From Oscillospiraceae bacterium (GTDB lineage Bacteria > Bacillota_A > Clostridia > Oscillospirales > Oscillospiraceae), in the NCBI GenBank assembly GCA_015068175.1, contig SVLA01000079.1:1-9373 (forward strand): a stretch of 9,373 bases of DNA, in the 5' to 3' direction. Made by a program: the position numbers and the translations under genes. Below are positions 4,990 to 9,373 of this stretch, piece after piece (position 1 is the stretch's first letter; the number at the start of each line of letters is the position of its first letter). Below the pieces are notes generated by a model. That model was not told the origin of the DNA, made no database searches, and saw only the letters and a list, made by a program, of their open reading frames with translations.

Positions 4990-7467
4990 ATGCCTAAGAG
5001 TTTATTTGTCGATCCTAACGTGGTCCGCGAGCCCCGTAAGGTTACCTTTAATGAGATCCCCGTTAACCAGTACAACAAGACCATCGAGGAAGAACTGGCC
5101 TCCGGCAAGTTCACCAAGGAAGATCTGGTCCGCATTTTCCGGGACATGACCGTCCTGCGTGAGTTCGAGACCATGCTGAACCTGATCAAGACCCAGGGCG
5201 GCTACAACGGCATCGACCACACCTATCCTGGTCCTGCCCACCTGTCCACCGGTCAGGAAGCCGCTTGTGTCGGCCAGGCCTACCTGCTGGACGAGAACGA
5301 CTTCGCTTTCGGTTCTCACCGTTCCCACTCCGAGATCCTGGCCAAGGCGCTGTCCACCATCAACAAGATGAGCGACGAGCAGCTTATGGGCGTCATGGAA
5401 GGCTTCCTGGAAGGTAAGTGCCTGCGCTCCACCCAGCGCCTGGGCGAGACCAAGGATGTGAAGGAACTGGCCATCCGCTTCATTCTGTACGGCACGCTGG
5501 CGGAGATCTTCGCCCGTGAGACCGGTTTCCACATGGGCATGGGCGGCTCCATGCACGCCTTCTTCCTGCCCTTTGGTATTTACCCCAACAACGCCATCGT
5601 CGGCGGCTCCGCAACCATCTCCACCGGCGCGGCGCTGTTCAAGAAGGTCAACGAGAAGAAGGGCATCTGCGTGTGCAACATCGGCGATGCTTCCATGTCC
5701 CGGGGCCCCGTCTGGGAAGCGCTGAACTTCGCTTCCATGGACCAGTACCACACGCTGTGGGAGTCTCACAACGGCGGTATGCCCATTCTGTTCAATACCT
5801 TCAATAACTCCTACGGCATGGGCGACCAGACCCGCGGCGAGACCATGGGCCAGGGCGACATGAGCCGGATCGGTTCCGGCGTCTGCCCCAACCAGATGCA
5901 TGCTGTCACCGTCGACGGTTACAACCCCCTGGCAGTCATTGACGCCATGGAGCGCAACCTGGAGATCCTCCGCGCCGGCAACGGCCCCGTCATGATGGAG
6001 ACCATCACTTACCGTTACTCCGGCCACTCCGTCTCTGACCAGAATGCTTACCGCACCAAGGAAGAGATCGACGCCTGGAAGGAAGTGGATCCCCTGGTGG
6101 TTTATCCCGCCAAGCTGATCGCCGCCGGCGTCTGCACCCAGGAAGACATCGATGCCATCCTGAAGGAGACCTCCGAGCGCATGACCATGATCTGCCGCGC
6201 TGCGGCCGATCCTGAGATCAGCCCCTACTGCGACTTCGTCCGTGATCCCGCCGTGGTGGAGCGCCTGATGTTCTCCAACCAGAAGGTGGACAAGCTGGAT
6301 GACCGTGAACCCGAGTTCACCGTCCCCAAGGAAGAGGCCGAGGGCTACAAGAAGATCAAGGCCAAGGAGCGCGCGCCCTTCGATAAGAACGGCAAGCCCG
6401 TCTCCAAGATGAAGCTGTACAACCTCCGCGACGGTCTGTCCGAGGTCATTTGGGACCGCTTCTACGAGGATCCCACCATGATCGCTTACGGCGAAGACTG
6501 CCGTGACTGGGGCGGCGCATTCGCCGTCTACCGCGGTATGATGGACGCTTTGCCCCATTGTCGTCTGTTCAACTCCAACCTGGCGGAAGCTGCCATCGTG
6601 GGCACCGCTGTAGGTTACGCCCTGTCCGGCGGCCGCGCTTTGGTGGAGCTGATGTATGCTGACTTCATCGGCTGCGCCGGTGACGAGATCTTCAACCAGA
6701 TGTCCAAGTGGCAGGCCATGTCCGCCGGCATCCTGAAGATGCCCCTGGTCCTGCGTGTTTCTGTGGGCTCCAAGTACGGCGCCCAGCACTCTCAGGACTG
6801 GACCGCTTTGTGCGCTCACATCCCCGGCCTGAAGGTTTGCTTCCCCGCTACCCCCTGGGAGGCCAAGGGCCTGATGGAGACCGCCCTGCGCGGCACCGAT
6901 CCCGTGGTCTTCTTCGAGAGCCAGCGGATCTACGACGTGGGCGAGCAGTTCCACGAGGGCGGCGTTCCCGAGGAGCGCTACGAGATCGAGATTGGCGACA
7001 CCAACAAGGTCCGCGACGGTAAGGATATCACCATCCTGACCATTGGCGCTGCGCTGTACCGCGCCATGGATGCCGCCAAGGAGCTGTCCGAGAAGCACGG
7101 TCTGGAAGCAGATGTCATCAACATCCACTCCCTGGTGCCCCTGGACTACACCAAGATCCTGGAGTCCGTCCGTAAGACCGGCAAGGTCATCCTGGTGTCC
7201 GATGCCTGCGCCCGCGGCAGCTATCTGAACGACGTGGCCCGGAACATCACCGAACTGTGCTTCGACGATCTGGATGCGCCTCCCGTGGTGGTCGGTGCCA
7301 AGAACTGGATCACGCCTCCCTTCGAGTTTGACGAATTCTTCTTCCCCCAGGCAAGCTGGATCCTGGATGCCATCCACGAGAAGCTGGTGCCCCTGGCCGG
7401 CCACACCGCCGAGAAGAACTCCTGCGACGAAGCCGAGACCATCCGCCGCTCCAAGCTGGGTGTGTAA
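4990..7467 (+). CDS. Fused E1 alpha-beta subunit of a 2-oxo acid (pyruvate/acetoin-type) dehydrogenase complex
   Basis: An 825-residue thiamine-diphosphate enzyme that decarboxylates a 2-oxo acid and acylates the E2 lipoyl arm. The alpha part covers about residues 45-410: HLSTGQEA (84-91), HMGMGGSMHAF (181-191), the cofactor site GDAS (232-235) with its partner Asn pair (272-273), and the loop YRYSGHSVSD (341-350) followed by YRTKEEI, which resembles pyruvate E1 alpha rather than branched-chain enzymes. A charged linker (about 430-473) leads to the beta part (about 474-803) with LAEAAIVGTAVG (531-542, catalytic Glu533) and AQHSQD (598-603). Oddities are GDA in place of the usual GDG, an extra segment of about 45 residues at 121-165, and a longer stretch between GDAS and NN. 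These conserved motifs argue for an active enzyme, but substrate is uncertain. Most bacteria encode alpha and beta separately. No E3 gene follows; a strong hairpin ends the operon. Confidence 0.9.
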   Translation: MPKSLFVDPNVVREPRKVTFNEIPVNQYNKTIEEELASGKFTKEDLVRIFRDMTVLREFETMLNLIKTQGGYNGIDHTYPGPAHLSTGQEAACVGQAYLLDENDFAFGSHRSHSEILAKALSTINKMSDEQLMGVMEGFLEGKCLRSTQRLGETKDVKELAIRFILYGTLAEIFARETGFHMGMGGSMHAFFLPFGIYPNNAIVGGSATISTGAALFKKVNEKKGICVCNIGDASMSRGPVWEALNFASMDQYHTLWESHNGGMPILFNTFNNSYGMGDQTRGETMGQGDMSRIGSGVCPNQMHAVTVDGYNPLAVIDAMERNLEILRAGNGPVMMETITYRYSGHSVSDQNAYRTKEEIDAWKEVDPLVVYPAKLIAAGVCTQEDIDAILKETSERMTMICRAAADPEISPYCDFVRDPAVVERLMFSNQKVDKLDDREPEFTVPKEEAEGYKKIKAKERAPFDKNGKPVSKMKLYNLRDGLSEVIWDRFYEDPTMIAYGEDCRDWGGAFAVYRGMMDALPHCRLFNSNLAEAAIVGTAVGYALSGGRALVELMYADFIGCAGDEIFNQMSKWQAMSAGILKMPLVLRVSVGSKYGAQHSQDWTALCAHIPGLKVCFPATPWEAKGLMETALRGTDPVVFFESQRIYDVGEQFHEGGVPEERYEIEIGDTNKVRDGKDITILTIGAALYRAMDAAKELSEKHGLEADVINIHSLVPLDYTKILESVRKTGKVILVSDACARGSYLNDVARNITELCFDDLDAPPVVVGAKNWITPPFEFDEFFFPQASWILDAIHEKLVPLAGHTAEKNSCDEAETIRRSKLGV

Positions 7468-7486
7468 TTATTAATAAACAGCATTT

Positions 7487-7520
7487 GCCGCCCACCGGAA
7501 AACCGGTGGGCGGCTCCTTT
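7487..7520 (+). terminator. Terminator of the E2-E1 operon
   Basis: A perfect 12-bp GC-rich stem, GCCGCCCACCGG (7487-7498) and CCGGTGGGCGGC (7503-7514), closes an AAAA loop and is followed by TCCTTT. It starts 19 nt after the E1 stop. The stem is very stable but the T run is short. Confidence 0.75.
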
Positions 7521-7524
7521 GACA

Positions 7525-7604
7525 GTAGGGATCGGCCTCCATGACGGGCCCACCGCGAAGCGTTATCCACGCCAAAAAGGTCCGTCGAGGACGTCGGTCC
7601 CTAC
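7525..7604 (+). repeat. 80-bp inverted-repeat intergenic element, MITE-like
   Basis: The element begins GTAGGGATCGGCCTCC and ends GGACGTCGGTCCCTAC. Its two ends are imperfect inverted repeats: seven outer bases match perfectly, then 6 of the next 9. It lies between the operon terminator and the rplS promoter, contains no gene, and is GC-rich within an AT-rich spacer. Short elements with GTAGGG...CCCTAC ends are a familiar type in intergenic regions of clostridial genomes. Copy number in this genome cannot be judged from the window, and a structured RNA or secondary terminator is an alternative. Confidence 0.5.
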
Positions 7605-7674
7605 ATTGATATTTTGCTCACTATACAGATGCGCTGAAGTTCGCAAAATTGCGGGAAAATATTGAAAAAAGTAC

Positions 7675-7703
7675 TTGATTTTTGGAAAATCCTATGCTAT
7701 ACT
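7675..7703 (+). promoter_or_regulatory. Promoter of rplS
   Basis: A -35 box TTGATT (7675-7680) and a -10 box TATACT (7698-7703) are 17 bp apart, with an extended -10 TG at 7695-7696. The expected start is near 7710, leaving a 5' untranslated leader of about 74 nt. Confidence 0.75.
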
Positions 7704-7710
7704 CTATCAG

Positions 7711-7775
7711 GTCTGAAATCAAGGTGAGTCCGCTGCGGGCAAATGCGCCGTAAGAACGCCTAATATCTAAGGAGG
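7711..7775 (+). ncRNA. Candidate L19 ribosomal-protein leader RNA
   Basis: The leader of rplS can fold: AGGUG (7722-7726) pairs with CGCCU (7757-7761) around an inner GC-rich part, GUCCG...CGGGC (7728-7740), just before the binding site AAGGAGG (7769-7775). An L19 leader is a known class of cis-acting RNA ahead of rplS in Bacillota and is thought to allow the L19 protein to control its own synthesis. The match here rests on position and hand-drawn pairing only, not on a covariance model. Confidence 0.45.
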
Positions 7776-7783
7776 ACAATATT

Positions 7784-8125
7784 ATGGATCTGGTAAAAGC
7801 ACTGAACAGCCAGTACATGAAGGAAGAGACCCCCGAAGTTCGCGTGGGTGACACCGTTCGTGTGCATGTTCGCATCAAGGAAGGCGCCCGTGAGCGTATT
7901 CAGGTGTTCGAGGGCACCGTCATTGCCAAGAAGCATGGCGGCATCAACGAGAGCATCACTGTCCGCCGTATTTCCTACGGCGTGGGCTGCGAGAAGGTTT
8001 TCCCCCTGCACGCTCCCAACGTGGCTATGATCGAGACCGTCCGTCAGGGTAAGGTCCGTCGCGCCAAGCTGTACTATCTGCGTGACCGTATGGGCAAGGC
8101 CGCCAAGATCAAGGAAAAGGTTTAA
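7784..8125 (+). CDS. rplS: 50S ribosomal protein L19
   Basis: At 113 residues this is the normal length for bacterial L19, a protein of the large ribosomal subunit located at the interface with the 30S subunit. Recognisable stretches are the [18 protein letters not shown] segment near residues 17-34, [16 protein letters not shown] (38-53), [20 protein letters not shown] (57-76) and the basic C-terminal [20 protein letters not shown]. The start is preceded by AAGGAGG at 8 nt. It has its own promoter and structured leader and is followed by an intrinsic terminator. In many Bacillota rplS follows rpsP-rimM-trmD; here its upstream neighbour is the unrelated E2-E1 operon. Confidence 0.98.
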   Translation: MDLVKALNSQYMKEETPEVRVGDTVRVHVRIKEGARERIQVFEGTVIAKKHGGINESITVRRISYGVGCEKVFPLHAPNVAMIETVRQGKVRRAKLYYLRDRMGKAAKIKEKV

Positions 8126-8140
8126 TTCCGAAAAAAAGAA

Positions 8141-8169
8141 AAAAAGAGGGCTTTGCCCTCTTTTTTTTT
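8141..8169 (+). terminator. Rho-independent terminator of rplS
   Basis: Stem GAGGGC (8146-8151) and GCCCTC (8155-8160) with a TTT loop is extended by a run of A before it (8141-8145) and followed by nine T (8161-8169). This is a textbook intrinsic terminator; the A/T extension could let it work on either strand. Confidence 0.92.
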
Positions 8170-8183
8170 ATGCGCTTTTGGTT

Positions 8184-8189
8184 TATAAT
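8184..8189 (+). promoter_or_regulatory. Candidate -10 box of the lepB-rbgA promoter
   Basis: A perfect TATAAT lies 58 bp before the lepB start and just after the rplS terminator. The matching -35 position falls in the terminator T run and is a poor match, and there is no extended TG. A promoter is expected here because the terminator separates lepB from rplS, but strength cannot be judged. Confidence 0.45.
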
Positions 8190-8247
8190 GGTCTAAAATA
8201 TGATCATGTGGGCCTGGGCCCGCAGTTATCTATAGGAGTGACCCATT

Positions 8248-8961
8248 TTGGAAAATATGAACGAAGACCTGAATATGGAAGATCTTGAAGGTCTTGAAGA
8301 ATTACTGGCGGAGCGGGAACCGGACGCCGCGGCGGCTGACCGGGAAGGGAAGACCCGTTCCTCCCGGAAAAAGGAGCAGACCCCCTGGCAAAAAACCGCG
8401 CTGCTGTACCTGCATGATATTATTTATCTCCTGGCGGCCATGATCCTTATCACTTTGCTGTTTTTCCGCGTTGTGGTGGTCTCCGGTACCTCCATGTGCC
8501 GCACATTGCTGGATGGCGATTATCTGCTGGTGCTGAGCAACGCCTTTTACGGCGAGCCGGAATACGGCGACATCGTGGTCATCAGCAAGGAATCGTTCGA
8601 TAACGGCGAACCCATAGTTAAGCGAATTATCGCTACCGAGGGTCAGATGGTAGATATAGACTTCAAAGCTGGCATAGTGTATGTTGACAATATACCCCTG
8701 GATGAACCATATACCTTTACTGCAACAACGACTCAGGAGGGAATGCACTTCCCATTAATTGTAGATGAAGGTTGCGTATTTGTTTTAGGTGACAATCGTG
8801 GCGTCTCTAGAGATAGCCGTAGTCCTGAGATCGGTCTGATTGACGAGCAGGAGATCATCGGCAAGGTGGTTTTCCTCTTTATGCCCGGCACCAACGGTGA
8901 AGATATCTACGGCAACCCTAAAGAGCCACGGGACTGGACCCGGATCGGAGTGGTGGAGTAA
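8248..8961 (+). CDS. lepB: Signal peptidase I
   Basis: A 237-residue membrane serine protease that removes signal peptides from exported proteins on the outer face of the membrane. An acidic then basic cytoplasmic N-terminal tail (about 1-52) is longer than in many relatives. One transmembrane helix spans about residues 55-75. The catalytic Ser82 sits in SGTSM and the Lys125 general base in VKRIIATEG. The conserved box GDNR-x2-SRDSR covers 181-191. The start is TTG: AGGAG at 8234-8238 lies 9 nt before it, while the next ATG (8257) would be 18 nt away. The stop codon overlaps the rbgA ATG by one base. Codons for about residues 122-192 are AT-rich compared with the rest of the gene. Confidence 0.96.
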   Translation: MENMNEDLNMEDLEGLEELLAEREPDAAAADREGKTRSSRKKEQTPWQKTALLYLHDIIYLLAAMILITLLFFRVVVVSGTSMCRTLLDGDYLLVLSNAFYGEPEYGDIVVISKESFDNGEPIVKRIIATEGQMVDIDFKAGIVYVDNIPLDEPYTFTATTTQEGMHFPLIVDEGCVFVLGDNRGVSRDSRSPEIGLIDEQEIIGKVVFLFMPGTNGEDIYGNPKEPRDWTRIGVVE

Positions 8962-9373
8962 TGGATGAACAAATGAATATTCAATGGTATCCCGGGCACA
9001 TGACCAAGACCCGCCGACAGATCGAAGCAGATCTGAAACAGGTGGATGCTGTCTGTGAAATAGTGGATGCCAGAATTCCAATGTCAAGCCGAAACCCGGA
9101 CATTGATGCCATCTGCGGAGCGAAGCCCAGGATCATTGTGCTGAACCGGATGGATCTGGCAGACCCCAATGCAACCAAGAAGTGGTCTGCATTTTTTAAA
9201 AAAAAAGGGATGGCCGTTCTGGCCACAGACTGCAAGTCACGGAAAGGTATTGCGGAGTTTACTCCTGCGGCCCGGGCAGCATGTGCGGAAAAATTGGAGC
9301 GGGATGCCAAACGGGGCATGAACCGTCCTCTTCGTGTTATGGTTGTCGGCATTCCCAATGTGGGCAAATCTAC
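8961..9373 (+). CDS. rbgA: Ribosome biogenesis GTPase RbgA (YlqF), 5' part, cut by the window end
   Basis: The reading frame runs open to the edge of the window: 137 complete codons, about half of a typical protein of 280-300 residues. RbgA is a circularly permuted GTPase needed for late assembly of the 50S subunit. The order of motifs shows the permutation: after the typical N-terminus IQWYPGHMTKTRR (7-19) and DARIPMSSRNP (36-46) comes G4 as NRMD (62-65), a G5-like segment (about 89-96), and only then the G1 P-loop GIPNVGKST (130-138). G4 has Arg where NKxD has Lys. ATG at 8961 overlaps the lepB stop in TAATG, with GGAG at 8947-8950 as binding site; ATG at 8973 is a less likely alternative. 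It shares an operon with lepB. Confidence 0.95.
   Translation, partial: MDEQMNIQWYPGHMTKTRRQIEADLKQVDAVCEIVDARIPMSSRNPDIDAICGAKPRIIVLNRMDLADPNATKKWSAFFKKKGMAVLATDCKSRKGIAEFTPAARAACAEKLERDAKRGMNRPLRVMVVGIPNVGKS

Noticed and set aside
5002..7404. An 800-codon antisense frame opposite the E1 gene
   Set aside because: E1 motifs are clear on the plus strand; the antisense product is His/Gly/Val/Asp-rich with no family features. It is a by-product of GC-biased third positions.
8210..8221. GGGCC-TG-GGCCC palindrome before lepB
   Set aside because: The loop of two bases is too small for a stable hairpin as written, and there is no T run; an operator role is possible but unsupported.
1..9373. CRISPR arrays, tRNA or rRNA genes, transposases, phage or defence genes
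   Set aside because: I saw no regularly spaced direct repeats, no tRNA-like cloverleaf and no protein of these kinds on either strand.

Overview
The window looks like a piece of a Bacillota chromosome, most likely a gut-type Clostridia of the Oscillospiraceae kind. The reasons are strong AAGGAGG ribosome binding sites, TTGACA/TATAAT-type promoters with 17-bp spacers, GC-rich coding sequence with AT-rich intergenic regions, a lipoprotein with a Thr/Pro/Asn/Gly-rich linker, and the gene order rplS - lepB - rbgA. The genus assignment is an inference from style, not from a search.

Layout. Positions 1-138 hold a plus-strand terminator hairpin for a gene outside the window, then a hairpin just downstream of the lipoprotein gene. 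Positions 139-2313 (minus) encode a 724-residue secreted lipoprotein built from about five OB-fold-like repeats and one bacterial Ig-like domain. A 221-bp divergent region (2314-2534) carries back-to-back promoters. On the plus strand follow a DeoR-family repressor (2535-3284), a 2-oxo acid dehydrogenase E2 acyltransferase with two lipoyl domains (3404-4975), and a fused E1 alpha-beta decarboxylase (4990-7467). After a strong hairpin and an 80-bp inverted-repeat element come the housekeeping genes: rplS with a probable leader RNA (7784-8125), lepB with a TTG start (8248-8961), and rbgA, cut by the window end (8961-9373).

How they fit together. E2 and E1 form a two-gene operon with coupled translation and encode two of the three enzymes of a pyruvate- or acetoin-dehydrogenase-like complex; no E3 (dihydrolipoyl dehydrogenase) is present here. 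The DeoR gene has its own promoter. Its promoter and the E2-E1 promoter share tandem copies of TGTTATA spaced by one helical turn, so the regulator probably controls both itself and the complex. The most unusual points are this shared operator-like motif, the divergent fused E1 (GDA in place of GDG at the thiamine site, two insertions), and the two near-identical lipoyl domains that each carry four matching cysteines.
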